In this document: positions 8,967 through 17,897 of the stretch, piece after piece
Layout: each line of letters opens with the position of its first letter
Numbering within the stretch: the stretch's first letter is position 1
Origin: Rhodospirillales bacterium
GTDB lineage: Bacteria; Pseudomonadota; Alphaproteobacteria; Rhodospirillales; Magnetospirillaceae
Assembly: GCA_019455065.1 (NCBI GenBank)
Contig: JACFNC010000015.1
Location: 38,905-102,904 of the forward strand
Direction: 5' to 3'
Length of the DNA stretch: 64,000 nucleotides
The notes under the pieces: model-generated
What the model saw: the letters and a program-made list of their open reading frames with translations, nothing else
Told to the model about the DNA's origin: nothing
Database searches by the model: none
Position numbers and translations under genes: made by a program

Positions 8967-10442
8967 ATGACCCACGCGACCATGGCGCACGGCGTCCAGC
9001 GGGACGCTTCGCCTTACCTCGAGGACGTCGTCAAGAAATTCGCCTTGGCGGCGACGTTCTGGGGCGTCGTTGGCTTCATCGTGGGCGACTACATCGCCTT
9101 CCAGCTGGCCTACCCGGTGCTGAACCTGGACCTCGAATGGTTCTCGTTCGGCCGCCTGCGGCCGCTGCACACCTCGGCGGTCATCTTCGCCTTCGGCGGC
9201 AACGTCCTTCTGGGCACGTCGTTCTACGTGGTGCAGCGGACCTGCCGCGCGTCGCTGTTCGGGGGGCCGGCGCTGGCCAACTTCGTCTTCTGGGGCTACC
9301 AGCTGTTCATCGTCATGGCCGGCCTCGGCTATGTGCTGGGCGTGACCCAGGGTCGCGAATATGCCGAACCCGAATGGTTCGTCGACCTGTGGATCACCGT
9401 GGTGTGGGTCGCCTATCTGGTCGCCTTCGCGGGCACGCTGATCAAGCGCAAGGAACCGCACATCTACGTCGCCAACTGGTTCTACCTGGCGTTCATCGTC
9501 ACCATCGCCATGCTGCATCTCGGCAACAATCTGGCGGTGCCGGTGTCGCTGACCGGAATCAAGAGCTACTCGCTGTTCTCCGGCGTGCAGGACGCGCTGA
9601 CGCAGTGGTGGTACGGCCATAACGCGGTGGGCTTCTTCCTGACCGCCGGCTTCCTGGCCATCATGTACTACTTCGTGCCCAAGCGCGCCGAGCGGCCGGT
9701 GTACTCGTACCGCCTGTCGATCGTGCACTTCTGGGCGCTGATCTTCCTCTACATCTGGGCCGGGCCGCACCACCTGCACTACACCGCCCTGCCCGACTGG
9801 GCGCAGACCCTCGGCATGACCTTCTCGATCATGCTGTGGATGCCGTCCTGGGGCGGCATGATCAACGGCCTGATGACCCTGTCCGGCGCCTGGGACAAGC
9901 TGCGCACCGACCCGGTGATGCGCTTCCTGGTCACCTCGGTGGCGTTCTACGGCATGAGCACCTTCGAGGGGCCGATGATGTCGATCAAGGCCGTCAACTC
10001 GCTCAGCCACTACACCGACTGGACCGTGGGGCACGTGCATTCGGGCGCCCTGGGCTGGGTGGCCTTCGTCAGCTTCGGCGCCCTCTACTTCCTGGTGCCG
10101 GTGCTGTGGAAGCGCAAGCAGCTCTATTCGATGCGCCTGGTCAGCCTGCATTTCTGGATCGCCACCATCGGCATCCTCCTCTACATCACCGCGATGTGGA
10201 TCTCGGGGATCATGCAGGGCCTGATGTGGCGGGCCTATGACAGCCTGGGCTTCCTCCAGTACTCGTTCATCGAGACCGTCGAAGCCATGCATCCCTACTA
10301 CGTCATCCGCGCCGTCGGCGGCCTGCTGTTCGTGATCGGCGGCCTGATCATGGCCTACAACTTCTGGCGCACCATCCGTGGCGACGTCCGCACCGAGGTG
10401 CCCTACGAGGCGCCGCACGCCGCGGTCGCCGGCGCTCGCTGA
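8967..10442 (+). CDS. ccoN: Cytochrome cbb3 oxidase subunit I
   Basis: A 491-residue, 12-helix catalytic subunit of the high-affinity cbb3 terminal oxidase. It reduces oxygen to water at the heme b3-CuB centre and pumps protons. Ligand histidines can be placed: about 68 ([10 protein letters not shown]) and 358 (VGHVHSG) for low-spin heme, 356 for heme b3, and 218 (WYGHNAVG), 268 and 269 (AGPHHLHYT) for CuB. The start is ATG 8967, seven bases after an AGGAG. First gene of ccoNOQP; ccoO follows after 12 bp. Confidence 0.96.
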   Translation: MTHATMAHGVQRDASPYLEDVVKKFALAATFWGVVGFIVGDYIAFQLAYPVLNLDLEWFSFGRLRPLHTSAVIFAFGGNVLLGTSFYVVQRTCRASLFGGPALANFVFWGYQLFIVMAGLGYVLGVTQGREYAEPEWFVDLWITVVWVAYLVAFAGTLIKRKEPHIYVANWFYLAFIVTIAMLHLGNNLAVPVSLTGIKSYSLFSGVQDALTQWWYGHNAVGFFLTAGFLAIMYYFVPKRAERPVYSYRLSIVHFWALIFLYIWAGPHHLHYTALPDWAQTLGMTFSIMLWMPSWGGMINGLMTLSGAWDKLRTDPVMRFLVTSVAFYGMSTFEGPMMSIKAVNSLSHYTDWTVGHVHSGALGWVAFVSFGALYFLVPVLWKRKQLYSMRLVSLHFWIATIGILLYITAMWISGIMQGLMWRAYDSLGFLQYSFIETVEAMHPYYVIRAVGGLLFVIGGLIMAYNFWRTIRGDVRTEVPYEAPHAAVAGAR

Positions 10443-10454
10443 GGAGGACCCGCG

Positions 10455-11183
10455 ATGTCACTGATGAAGCATCACGCGAAAGTGGAGACCAACGTCTTCC
10501 TGCTGCTGATCGGCATCCTGGTCACCGTGGCGATCGGCGGCCTGGTCGAGATCGTGCCCCTGTTCACGATCGAGTCCACCATCGAGAAGGTGAAGGGGGT
10601 GCGCCCCTACTCGCCGCTCGAACTGGCCGGTCGCAACATCTACATCCGCGAAGGCTGCTACAACTGCCACAGCCAGATGATCCGCCCCTTCCGTGACGAG
10701 GTCGAACGCTACGGGCATTACAGCCTGGCGGCGGAGAGCATGTACGACCATCCCTTCCAGTGGGGCTCGAAGCGCACCGGTCCGGATCTCGCCCGGGTCG
10801 GCGGCAAGTACTCCAACGACTGGCACGTGCGTCACCTGATCGACCCGCGCGAAGTGGTTCCGGAATCGATCATGCCGGGGTACCGCCATCTCGCCAAGCG
10901 GCCGCTGGATTTCGCCGACGCGTCCGATCACCTGAAGACGCTGCGTCTCGTCGGCGTTCCCTACACCGACGAGATGATCGTCAACGCCAAGGCGGACCTC
11001 GAGGCGCAGGCCGCGCCCGATGCCGACACCGAGGGCGTTGCCGCGCGCTATCCCAAGGCAAGTTTGGGCGATGCCGACGGCAACCCCGCGATCACCGAGA
11101 TGGACGCGCTGGTCGCGTATCTGCAGGTGCTGGGGCGGATGGTCGACTTCGAGACCTTCAAGCCCGAGCAGGCCTTGCGCTAG
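10455..11183 (+). CDS. ccoO: Cytochrome cbb3 oxidase mono-heme subunit II
   Basis: A 242-residue membrane-anchored c-type cytochrome. One N-terminal membrane helix ([23 protein letters not shown]) is followed by a periplasmic domain with a single heme c site, [13 protein letters not shown]. It passes electrons from CcoP to CcoN. The heme is attached by the Ccm system encoded at 24-31 kb. AGGAGG precedes the ATG. Length is normal. Confidence 0.95.
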   Translation: MSLMKHHAKVETNVFLLLIGILVTVAIGGLVEIVPLFTIESTIEKVKGVRPYSPLELAGRNIYIREGCYNCHSQMIRPFRDEVERYGHYSLAAESMYDHPFQWGSKRTGPDLARVGGKYSNDWHVRHLIDPREVVPESIMPGYRHLAKRPLDFADASDHLKTLRLVGVPYTDEMIVNAKADLEAQAAPDADTEGVAARYPKASLGDADGNPAITEMDALVAYLQVLGRMVDFETFKPEQALR

Positions 11184-11192
11184 GGGGCGGGA

Positions 11193-11357
11193 GTGACGCT
11201 GCAGGAGCTGGTCGACTTCCTCCGCTCCCTCTGGGGGCTGTGGCTGATGATCTTTTTCCTCGGGATCGTCTTCTACGCCTTCCGGCCGAAGAACAAGAAG
11301 CGGCTGGAAAGCTACGGCGACATTCCCTTGAGGGACGACGACGACAAGGAGCGCTAA
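11193..11357 (+). CDS. ccoQ: Cytochrome cbb3 oxidase subunit IV (CcoQ/FixQ)
   Basis: A 54-residue protein from a GTG start preceded by a GGGGCGGGAG purine run. One membrane helix (WGLWLMIFFLGIVFYAF) is followed by a short charged tail (RPKNKKRLESYGDIP) typical of CcoQ, which stabilises the CcoN-CcoO core with CcoP. It lies 9 bp after ccoO and one base before the ccoP ATG. The position and tail identify it despite its size. Confidence 0.9.
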   Translation: MTLQELVDFLRSLWGLWLMIFFLGIVFYAFRPKNKKRLESYGDIPLRDDDDKER

Positions 11358-11358
11358 C

Positions 11359-12225
11359 ATGGCGACCACGGAAAAGGATGCCGTCACCGGCCGTTACACG
11401 ACCGGTCACGAGTGGGACGGGATCAAGGAACTGAACACGCCGCTGCCGAGGTGGTGGGTGTACGTCTTCTACGCGACCATCGTGTGGTCGATCGGCTACT
11501 GGGTCGTCTACCCGGCCTGGCCCAGCCTGACCGGCTACACCAAGGGCCTGTGGAACTGGAGCGCGCGCGGCGATCTCGTCACCGAGATGGCGACGGTGCA
11601 GGCCGGCAAGCAGGTGTGGAACGCCAGGTTCGACGGCGCGTCGTTGTCCGACATCGTCAAGGATCGCGAGCTGCTGACCTACGCCATCGCCGGCGGGCGC
11701 ACCGTGTTCGCCGAGAACTGCGCGCCCTGCCATGGCTCCGGCGGAGCCGGCGCCTTCGGCTACCCCACCCTGGCCGACGACGAGTGGATCTGGGGCGGCA
11801 CCCTGGACGATATCCACCAGACGATCGCCTACGGGGTGCGTAACGCCAACGAGGAATCGCGACAGGGCGAGATGCCGCGATTCGGCACCGACCAGATTCT
11901 CGACGCCCAGCAGATCGGCGCTGTCGCCGACTATGTCGTGTCCCTGTCAAAGGGCGCGTCGGACGCCGCCGCGGCCAAGGCCGGCGAGACGCTGTTCGCC
12001 GAAAACTGTTCGTCCTGCCACGGCGAACGCGGCGAGGGGATGGCCGCGCTGGGCGCCCCGGCGCTCGACAACGCGATCTGGCTGTACAAGGGCGGCAAGG
12101 ACGCCATCGCGGCGCAGATCGCCAACCCGCGCCATGGCTCGATGCCCGCCTGGTCGGAGCGCCTGGACGCGACGACGATCAAGCAGCTGGCCGTCTACGT
12201 GCATTCGCTGGGCGGCGGCAAATAA
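11359..12225 (+). CDS. ccoP: Cytochrome cbb3 oxidase di-heme subunit III
   Basis: A 288-residue di-heme cytochrome c that takes electrons from the cytochrome bc1 branch and hands them to CcoO. The N-terminal HEWDGIKELNTPLPRWWVY is the family hallmark, followed by one membrane helix. Two heme c sites are present, ENCAPCHGSG and ENCSSCHGER, each followed by a Met-bearing segment (GEMPRFG, GSMPAW). Length and order are standard. Confidence 0.95.
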   Translation: MATTEKDAVTGRYTTGHEWDGIKELNTPLPRWWVYVFYATIVWSIGYWVVYPAWPSLTGYTKGLWNWSARGDLVTEMATVQAGKQVWNARFDGASLSDIVKDRELLTYAIAGGRTVFAENCAPCHGSGGAGAFGYPTLADDEWIWGGTLDDIHQTIAYGVRNANEESRQGEMPRFGTDQILDAQQIGAVADYVVSLSKGASDAAAAKAGETLFAENCSSCHGERGEGMAALGAPALDNAIWLYKGGKDAIAAQIANPRHGSMPAWSERLDATTIKQLAVYVHSLGGGK

Positions 12226-12236
12226 GCTTTGATGCC

Positions 12237-12268
12237 GGGGAGCCGACGCGCTATGACATCGGCTCCCC
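12237..12268 (+). other. Stem-loop after ccoP
   Basis: GGGGAGCCGA (12237-12246) and TCGGCTCCCC (12259-12268) form a perfect ten-pair stem with a 12-base loop, 11 bases after the ccoP stop. No T-run follows, so it is more likely a mRNA 3'-end stabiliser or a weak terminator than a canonical intrinsic terminator. It separates ccoNOQP from the ccoG promoter. Confidence 0.45.
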
Positions 12269-12291
12269 ATCCCCCCGGGTGGGGAAAAGTC

Positions 12292-12319
12292 GTGACATAT
12301 GCGTTTTTCCTTATATAAT
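12292..12319 (+). promoter_or_regulatory. Sigma-70-type promoter for ccoGHIS
   Basis: GTGACA (12292-12297), a 16-base spacer and a perfect TATAAT (12314-12319) predict a start near 12326, about 110 bases before ccoG. No full FNR box overlaps it; a nearby ATTCAAATTCAA is not a palindrome. The accessory genes may therefore have a baseline promoter separate from the oxidase structural genes. Confidence 0.6.
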
Positions 12320-12437
12320 TCAAATTCAAGACGCAGGGCGGTGTTCTCGCTCGGCGCTCACCATTCCGCCCCATGGCGCCACCGCGCTTTTTCTCGTTCG
12401 CCCGGCGGGGCGACATGAACTGTCGGGACGACGGCAG

Positions 12438-13898
12438 ATGGCCAGGCAAGCCGCACTGAAGATCAAGCCACCGGAGCCCGAAGAGTCGGGCGAACAGCTT
12501 TATGCCGACTATGTGAAGGTGCACCCGCGCAAGGTCAGCGGCACCTTCCGCACCTTGAAATGGGCCACCCTGAGCGTCCTGCTCGGTCTCTACTACATCG
12601 CGCCATTTCTGCGCTGGGACCGTGGCCCCGGCGCCCCGGACCAGGCCATTCTCATCGACATGCCCGGCCGCCGGGCCTATTTCTTCGCCGTCGAGATCTG
12701 GCCGCAGGAGGTCTACTACCTTACCGGGCTGCTGATCATCGGGGCCGTCGGCTTGTTCCTGGTGACCGCCCTGCTGGGACGCGTGTGGTGCGGATATGCG
12801 TGTCCGCAGACCGTGTGGACCGACCTCTTCGTCTGGGTGGAGAGCCTGTTCGAGGGCGATCGCAACGCCCGCATCCGGCTCGACCGCCAGCCGTGGACGG
12901 CCGGCAAGGTCTTGCGCAAGATCGGCAAGCATGCGGTGTGGCTGCTGGTGTCGCTGCTGACCGGCGGCGCCTGGATTTTGTATTTCAACGACGTCCGCAT
13001 CGTCATCCCCGAGTTGTTCCAGGGGACGGCGGGCGCCGGCGTCTACGGTTTCCTGTTCCTGTTCACCGCCACCACCTACGTGCTCGCCGGTTGGGCGCGC
13101 GAGCAGGTGTGCATCTACATGTGCCCGTGGCCCCGCTTCCAGGCGGCGATGTTCGACGAGGACACGCTGATGGTCACCTACGAGGCCTGGCGCGGCGAGC
13201 CGCGCGGCAGCGCCAAGGTGGGCCAGTCCTTCGAGGGCCGCGGCCACTGCATCGACTGCCGCATGTGCGTGCAGGTCTGCCCCACCGGCATCGACATTCG
13301 CGAGGGCTCGCAGCTCGCCTGTATCGGCTGCGCCCTGTGCGTCGACGCCTGCAACGGCATCATGGACAAGATGGGCCTGCCGCGCGATCTCATCACCTGG
13401 GATTCGATCAACAATCAGGCGGCCCGCGAGCACGGCAACAAGACGGGTTATCGCTTCATCCGGCCGCGCACCGTCGTCTACGCGTTGATCCTGATGCTCG
13501 TCGCCGGTCTGATGGGGTATGGCCTGGTTGCCCGCACGACCACCGGGCTGAATGTTCTGCACGAACGCAGCCCGCTGTTCGTCACCATGTCGGACGGCAG
13601 CATCCGGAACGGCTACACGGTCAAAGTGCTGAACATGGTGCGCGAAAACCGCGACTACCGCCTCCAGATCGCCGGCATTCCCGAGGCCGCGATGTCGGTG
13701 GTCGGCCTCGAAAACACCGGGCGCGACCAAACGCTGCTTCCGGTGCCCGGGGATTCGGTGGGCACGTTCCAGGTGTACGTCTCGGCAGGTCCCGAGCGCC
13801 TGGACGGCAAGTCCACGGAGCTGGTGTTCGTGCTCATCGACATGGCGACCGGGAACACGATCGAGAACGCGACCATGTTCGCCGGGCCCGGGAGTTAG
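12438..13898 (+). CDS. ccoG: Cytochrome c oxidase accessory protein CcoG (FixG)
   Basis: A 486-residue membrane ferredoxin-like protein of cbb3 oxidase biogenesis. CcoG is reported to act as a Cu(II) reductase that prepares copper for the oxidase. Several membrane helices precede CGYACPQTVW, then two 4Fe-4S signatures (CIDCRMCVQVCPTGID and CIGCALCVDACN), and the C-terminal periplasmic FixG domain follows. The start ATG 12438 (MARQAALKIKPPEPEE) excludes an unlikely upstream extension. ccoH begins 2 bp after the stop. Confidence 0.93.
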   Translation: MARQAALKIKPPEPEESGEQLYADYVKVHPRKVSGTFRTLKWATLSVLLGLYYIAPFLRWDRGPGAPDQAILIDMPGRRAYFFAVEIWPQEVYYLTGLLIIGAVGLFLVTALLGRVWCGYACPQTVWTDLFVWVESLFEGDRNARIRLDRQPWTAGKVLRKIGKHAVWLLVSLLTGGAWILYFNDVRIVIPELFQGTAGAGVYGFLFLFTATTYVLAGWAREQVCIYMCPWPRFQAAMFDEDTLMVTYEAWRGEPRGSAKVGQSFEGRGHCIDCRMCVQVCPTGIDIREGSQLACIGCALCVDACNGIMDKMGLPRDLITWDSINNQAAREHGNKTGYRFIRPRTVVYALILMLVAGLMGYGLVARTTTGLNVLHERSPLFVTMSDGSIRNGYTVKVLNMVRENRDYRLQIAGIPEAAMSVVGLENTGRDQTLLPVPGDSVGTFQVYVSAGPERLDGKSTELVFVLIDMATGNTIENATMFAGPGS

Positions 13899-13900
13899 AA

Positions 13901-14404
13901 ATGAACGCAGGGCAGCGCCGACCCGGTTGGTGGTACCCGCACATCTTCACCGCCGGATTTGCCGTGGTGATCGCCGTCAACGCGGCGCTGGTGTACTTCG
14001 CGACCTCGACCTTCGCCGGCCTGGAGACCGAGGGCGCCTACGACAAGGGTCTGAAATACAATCAGACGCTGGCGGCCGCCGAGGCCCAGCGGACGCTCGG
14101 CTGGACGGCGACCGCCGAGGTCGGCGCCGTCGGCCTTCCCGCGCCGGGCGCCGGGCGCACCGCCACGCTGACCGTCACCCTGCGCGACCGCCACGGCGGC
14201 GCGCTCGGCGGACTCGAGGTGCAGGCGGTGCTGACTCGTCCCACCAACGCCGGCCATGACCGCGAGATGCGCCTGGAAGACCTCGGCGGCGGGCGCTATG
14301 GCGCGACCGTGGACCTGCCGATGCCCGGCCAGTGGGATCTGCGGGTCGACGCCGCCGGTGCGGCCGGGACCTACCGGCTGGCCAAGCGGGTGATGTTGCC
14401 GTGA
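13901..14404 (+). CDS. ccoH: FixH/CcoH cbb3 oxidase assembly protein
   Basis: A 167-residue FixH-family protein. One N-terminal membrane helix (IFTAGFAVVIAVNAALVYFAT) anchors a periplasmic Ig-like domain (residues about 60-165). The segment YDKGLKYNQTLAAAEAQ just after the helix is characteristic of FixH. It is needed for cbb3 assembly, probably at the membrane with CcoI. It lies between ccoG and ccoI in the usual order. Confidence 0.9.
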   Translation: MNAGQRRPGWWYPHIFTAGFAVVIAVNAALVYFATSTFAGLETEGAYDKGLKYNQTLAAAEAQRTLGWTATAEVGAVGLPAPGAGRTATLTVTLRDRHGGALGGLEVQAVLTRPTNAGHDREMRLEDLGGGRYGATVDLPMPGQWDLRVDAAGAAGTYRLAKRVMLP

Positions 14405-14459
14405 CGACGTGCCCCCTCCCGCGCGGCGGGAAGGGGGTTCGAGGTATGGACCGTTGATC

Positions 14460-16823
14460 ATGACCGCCGCCCTTCCCGCCGCGCCGGACGCGCGCGCCGC
14501 TTGCCGGCACTGCGGATCGCCGGTGCCAGCCGACGCCTCCGACGGCCCGGAATTCTGCTGTTCGGGCTGCGAGGCCGCCTACGGACTGGTGCAGGGCCTG
14601 GGGCTCGTCCAGTACTATCAGCGGCGCTGCATCGACCCTGCCGTGCGGCCGCTGCGCCCTGACGACGAGGTTGCGGTCGACTACTCCGCCCACGTCACCG
14701 CCGAGCCGGACGGTACGGCGGTGCTTCACCTCATGGTCGAGGGCATCCACTGCGCGGCCTGCGTGTGGCTGATCGAATCCCTGCTGTCGCGCCAGCCGGG
14801 GGTCATCGGCGCGCGGGTCAACATGACCACGCGCCGGCTGGTGCTGCGCTGGGATCCGGCGCAGGCGGACGCCAATGCGGTGGTGGCGCCGGTGGCCAGC
14901 GTCGGCTACCGGCTCGTTCCCTACGATCCGGCCCGCCTCGGCAAGGAAACCGAGAGGACCGAGAGGGACCTGCTGCGCGGCATGGCGGTGGCGGGCTTCG
15001 CCGCCGCCAACGTCATGCTGCTGTCGGTGTCGGTGTGGGCCGGGCATGCGGGGGGCATGGGGCCGGCGACGCGGGGGCTGATGCACTGGGTCTCGGCGCT
15101 CATTGCGCTGCCCGCCATCGCCTACGCCATCCGCCCGTTCTTCCGCTCGGCCCTGAACGCTTTGCGCGCCGGCCGCACCAATATGGACGTCCCGATCACC
15201 GTCGGCGTGCTGCTCGCGACCGGCATGAGCCTGGCCGAGACCGTCACCGGCGGCGAGCACGCCTATTTCGACTCGGCGGTCAGCCTGCTGTTCTTCCTGC
15301 TCATCGGCCGCTATCTCGACAGCCGCGCCCGCGGCCGGGCGCGCTCCGCCGCCGAGCATCTCCTGTCGCTGTCCGCGACCGCGGTCACCGTGCTCGATGC
15401 GGATGGCGGGCGGCGACTGCTGCCGCCCAGCCAGGTTGCCGAGGGGATGACCGTGCTGGTGGCCGCGGGCGAGCGCGTCGGCGTCGACGGCCGCGTCGTC
15501 GAGGGCGTCTCCGACCTCGACGCCAGCCTGCTCACCGGCGAGACCGTGCCCGCCGTGGTTCGCCCGGGAGACCGCGTCTTCGCCGGCACGCTCAATCTGT
15601 CGGCGCCGTTGCGCCTCGCGGTGGTGGCGGTGGGCGAGAGCACGCTGCTGGCCGAGATCGTGCGCATGATGGAGGTGGCGGAGCAGGGGCGGGCGCGCTA
15701 CGTGGCGCTGGCCGACCGCGTCGCCCGCCACTACGCCCCGGTGGTTCACACGCTGGCGCTCGCCACGTTCTTCGGCTGGCTGCTGATCGGGGGAATCGGC
15801 TGGCAGTCGGCCCTGATGAATGCGGTGGCGGTGCTCATCATCACCTGCCCCTGCGCTTTGGCGTTGGCGGTGCCGGTGGTGCAGGTGGTGGCGAGCGGGC
15901 GGCTGCTGCGCCAGGGCGTGTTGCTGAAGTCGGCGACGGCGCTGGAGCGCGTGGCCGAGACCGACACCGTCGTCTTTGACAAGACCGGCACGCTGACCCT
16001 GGGCCGTCTCGAGCTGGTGCGTGACGGAGACTGGACGGACGAGGATCTGCACGAAGCCGCCGCGATGGCCGCCAACAGCCACCATCCGCTGGCCCGCGCC
16101 CTGTTGCGGGCCGCCCCGACCGTCGCCGCGGCGGCGGGAGTTGCCGAGGTCGCGGGCTGCGGCCTGGAGGCGGGCGGAATGAAACTCGGCAGCCGCCAGT
16201 GGTGCGGCGTGTGCGAGGACGAGTCCGCCGGGCCCGAGCTGTGGTTCCGCCGCCCGGGCCGTGACCCCGTGCGATTCGCTTTCATGGACGAGCCGCGGCC
16301 CGACGCCGCCCAGGTGGTGGCCGCCCTGCGCCGGCGCGGTCTCGCGGTGGCGCTGATGTCCGGCGACCGGCCGGCGACGGTGGCGGCGCTGGCCGGCAGG
16401 CTGGGCATCGACGACTGGCGGGCCGGCTGCACGCCCGGCGACAAGCGCGACCGCCTGGCCGAACTCGGCCGCTCCGGTCGCCGCGTGATGATGGTCGGCG
16501 ATGGGCTGAACGACGCCCCGGCGCTGGCCGCCGCCCACGTCTCGGTATCGCCGTCGACGGCGGTGGACGTCAGCCAGACGGCGGCCGACGTGGTGTTCCA
16601 GGGCCACCGCCTGGGTCCCGTGGTCGAGGTGCTGGAGGTGGCGAAAAGGGGGGACCGGCTGGTCAAGCAGAATTTCGGGCTGGCCTTTCTCTACAATGCG
16701 GCTACCGTGCCGCTGGCCGTGGCCGGCATGGTGACGCCCCTGATCGCGGCCATCGCCATGTCGAGTTCGTCGCTGGTGGTCATCCTCAACGCCTTGCGCC
16801 TGGCAAGGCGGAGCGTGCCGTGA
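14460..16823 (+). CDS. ccoI: Copper-translocating P1B-type ATPase of cbb3 assembly
   Basis: About 787 residues. An N-terminal Cys-rich segment (CRHCG, CCSGCE) precedes an HMA metal-binding domain with GIHCAACVW. Then come the transmembrane domain with the CPC copper path (TCPCALALAVP), the phosphorylation site DKTGTLTLG, the P1B-specific HP motif (NSHHPLAR) and GDGLNDAPAL. FixI/CcoI-type ATPases export copper for insertion into cbb3 oxidase rather than for resistance. ATG 14460 is chosen; an ATG at 14409 adds 17 residues lacking family features. ccoS starts inside its stop codon. Confidence 0.93.
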   Translation: MTAALPAAPDARAACRHCGSPVPADASDGPEFCCSGCEAAYGLVQGLGLVQYYQRRCIDPAVRPLRPDDEVAVDYSAHVTAEPDGTAVLHLMVEGIHCAACVWLIESLLSRQPGVIGARVNMTTRRLVLRWDPAQADANAVVAPVASVGYRLVPYDPARLGKETERTERDLLRGMAVAGFAAANVMLLSVSVWAGHAGGMGPATRGLMHWVSALIALPAIAYAIRPFFRSALNALRAGRTNMDVPITVGVLLATGMSLAETVTGGEHAYFDSAVSLLFFLLIGRYLDSRARGRARSAAEHLLSLSATAVTVLDADGGRRLLPPSQVAEGMTVLVAAGERVGVDGRVVEGVSDLDASLLTGETVPAVVRPGDRVFAGTLNLSAPLRLAVVAVGESTLLAEIVRMMEVAEQGRARYVALADRVARHYAPVVHTLALATFFGWLLIGGIGWQSALMNAVAVLIITCPCALALAVPVVQVVASGRLLRQGVLLKSATALERVAETDTVVFDKTGTLTLGRLELVRDGDWTDEDLHEAAAMAANSHHPLARALLRAAPTVAAAAGVAEVAGCGLEAGGMKLGSRQWCGVCEDESAGPELWFRRPGRDPVRFAFMDEPRPDAAQVVAALRRRGLAVALMSGDRPATVAALAGRLGIDDWRAGCTPGDKRDRLAELGRSGRRVMMVGDGLNDAPALAAAHVSVSPSTAVDVSQTAADVVFQGHRLGPVVEVLEVAKRGDRLVKQNFGLAFLYNAATVPLAVAGMVTPLIAAIAMSSSSLVVILNALRLARRSVP

Positions 16824-16999
16824 ACAACCTGCTGCTGCTCATTCCCGTCGCCCTGCTGCTGGGCCTGCTCGGCCTCGTGGCGTTCCTGTGGGCGCTGCGT
16901 TCCGGCCAGTTCGACGATCTCGACGGGGCCGCGCACCGCATTCTGTTCGAAGACGACGACCCTCCGCCGCCCGCCGGCCGGCAAGACGGGCGCGACTAA
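16820..16999 (+). CDS. ccoS: cbb3 oxidase maturation protein CcoS
   Basis: A 59-residue protein from a GTG overlapping the ccoI TGA by four bases (GTGA). One membrane helix (LLLLIPVALLLGLLGLVAFLWAL) is followed by SGQFDDLDGAAHRILFEDD, the recognisable CcoS signature (QF-DLD-A--RIL-DDD). It is required for heme and copper insertion in the cbb3 catalytic subunit. It closes the ccoGHIS operon. Confidence 0.9.
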   Translation: MNNLLLLIPVALLLGLLGLVAFLWALRSGQFDDLDGAAHRILFEDDDPPPPAGRQDGRD

Positions 17000-17072
17000 A
17001 CCGCCATTGCGGTGGGCGTCGGAAAGCCGTTATAAAAAATGGTTCGCATTCCAATCGGTCTTATTGCGATAA

Positions 17073-17822
17073 ATGAACGAGTCGCGGGCCATGCCGCCTC
17101 TTGACGACGCACCGGTCCGTGGCCACGGAGGCTTCGGGCTCTCCTGCGTCCATTGCTTCGTGAGCGACTCGGCCTTCTGCGCCGGCCTGCCGGCCAACGA
17201 CGTGCAGCGGCTGTCGGCCATCGTTTCTCAGGTCCAGTTCGCCGCCCACGCCACCATCTTCGAGGAGGGCGAGCAGGCCGGCTTCCTCTACAGCATCGCC
17301 GGCGGCTCGGTGAAGCTCTACAAGCTGCTGCCCGACGGGCGACGGCAGATCACCGCCTTCCTGTTTCCCGGCGAGTTCTTCGGGCTCGCCCTCGACGGCG
17401 GCTACGCCTACACCGCCGAGGCGCTGACGCCGGTGGTGCTCTGCCGGTTTCCGCGCCGCAAGCTGGACCTCGTGCTGGAAAACGCGCCGCGCATCGAGAA
17501 GCGGCTGCTGGGCCTGGCGATCAACGAACTTGCCGCCGCGCACGAGCAGATGCTGCTGCTCGGACGCAAGACGGCGCGCGAGAAGGTGGCGACCTTTCTG
17601 ATGATGCTGTCGCGGCGCGCCGAGCGCCGTGGCCTGCCGGCCACGCCCATCGCGTTGCCCATGGGCCGCACCGATATCGCGGATTATCTTGGTTTGACCA
17701 TCGAGACGGTGAGCCGGACTCTGACCCAGTTCAAGCGAGAAGGGGTGATCGCCCTGCCCGATGCGGGCCACGCCGAACTGCTGGTGCCCCAGCAACTTTG
17801 CTGCATCGCCGAAGGCGGCTGA
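17073..17822 (+). CDS. fnr: FNR/FnrN-type oxygen-sensing transcription regulator
   Basis: A 249-residue Crp/Fnr-family regulator. Three N-terminal cysteines (Cys25, Cys28, Cys36; C-x2-C-x7-C) plus Cys124 can hold an oxygen-labile 4Fe-4S cluster, as in FnrN. The cyclic-nucleotide-like fold follows (ATIFEEGEQAGFLYSI, LPDGRRQITAFLFPGEFFGL). The HTH contains IETVSRTL, whose E-x2-S-R residues read TTGAT half-sites. It therefore fits the perfect FNR box at 8791-8804. An ATG at 17091 is an alternative start. No clear FNR box was found before the gene itself. Confidence 0.93.
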   Translation: MNESRAMPPLDDAPVRGHGGFGLSCVHCFVSDSAFCAGLPANDVQRLSAIVSQVQFAAHATIFEEGEQAGFLYSIAGGSVKLYKLLPDGRRQITAFLFPGEFFGLALDGGYAYTAEALTPVVLCRFPRRKLDLVLENAPRIEKRLLGLAINELAAAHEQMLLLGRKTAREKVATFLMMLSRRAERRGLPATPIALPMGRTDIADYLGLTIETVSRTLTQFKREGVIALPDAGHAELLVPQQLCCIAEGG

Positions 17823-17854
17823 TACATTTCCGTTTCTCGCGGTTGCGAAATGTA
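17823..17854. repeat. Inverted repeat between fnr and panB
   Basis: TACATTTC (17823-17830) and GAAATGTA (17847-17854) are perfect 8-base arms around a 16-base centre, immediately after the fnr stop. No T-run follows. It could be an operator for panB or a weak hairpin terminator. It does not match the FNR consensus. Confidence 0.4.
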
Positions 17855-17897
17855 ATAAACGATCACGGTGGAAGTCTCGCCGTGGGAGGGTTAGCCC

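Noticed and set aside
8700..10418. A very long minus-strand frame continuing from the RlmI gene opposite ccoN
   Set aside because: The part opposite ccoN is Asp/His/Gln-rich filler typical of antisense frames of GC-rich genes. The RlmI homology starts at MTAHSDD (8699), and ccoN on the plus strand is certain.
12301..12332. FNR box upstream of ccoG
   Set aside because: TATAATTCAAATTCAAG contains half-site-like TTCAA words but no TTGAT-N4-ATCAA symmetry. The TATAAT is better read as a -10.
17030..17072. FNR autoregulatory box before fnr (TTATTGCGATAA)
   Set aside because: The palindrome has arms TTAT/ATAA and does not match TTGAT/ATCAA.
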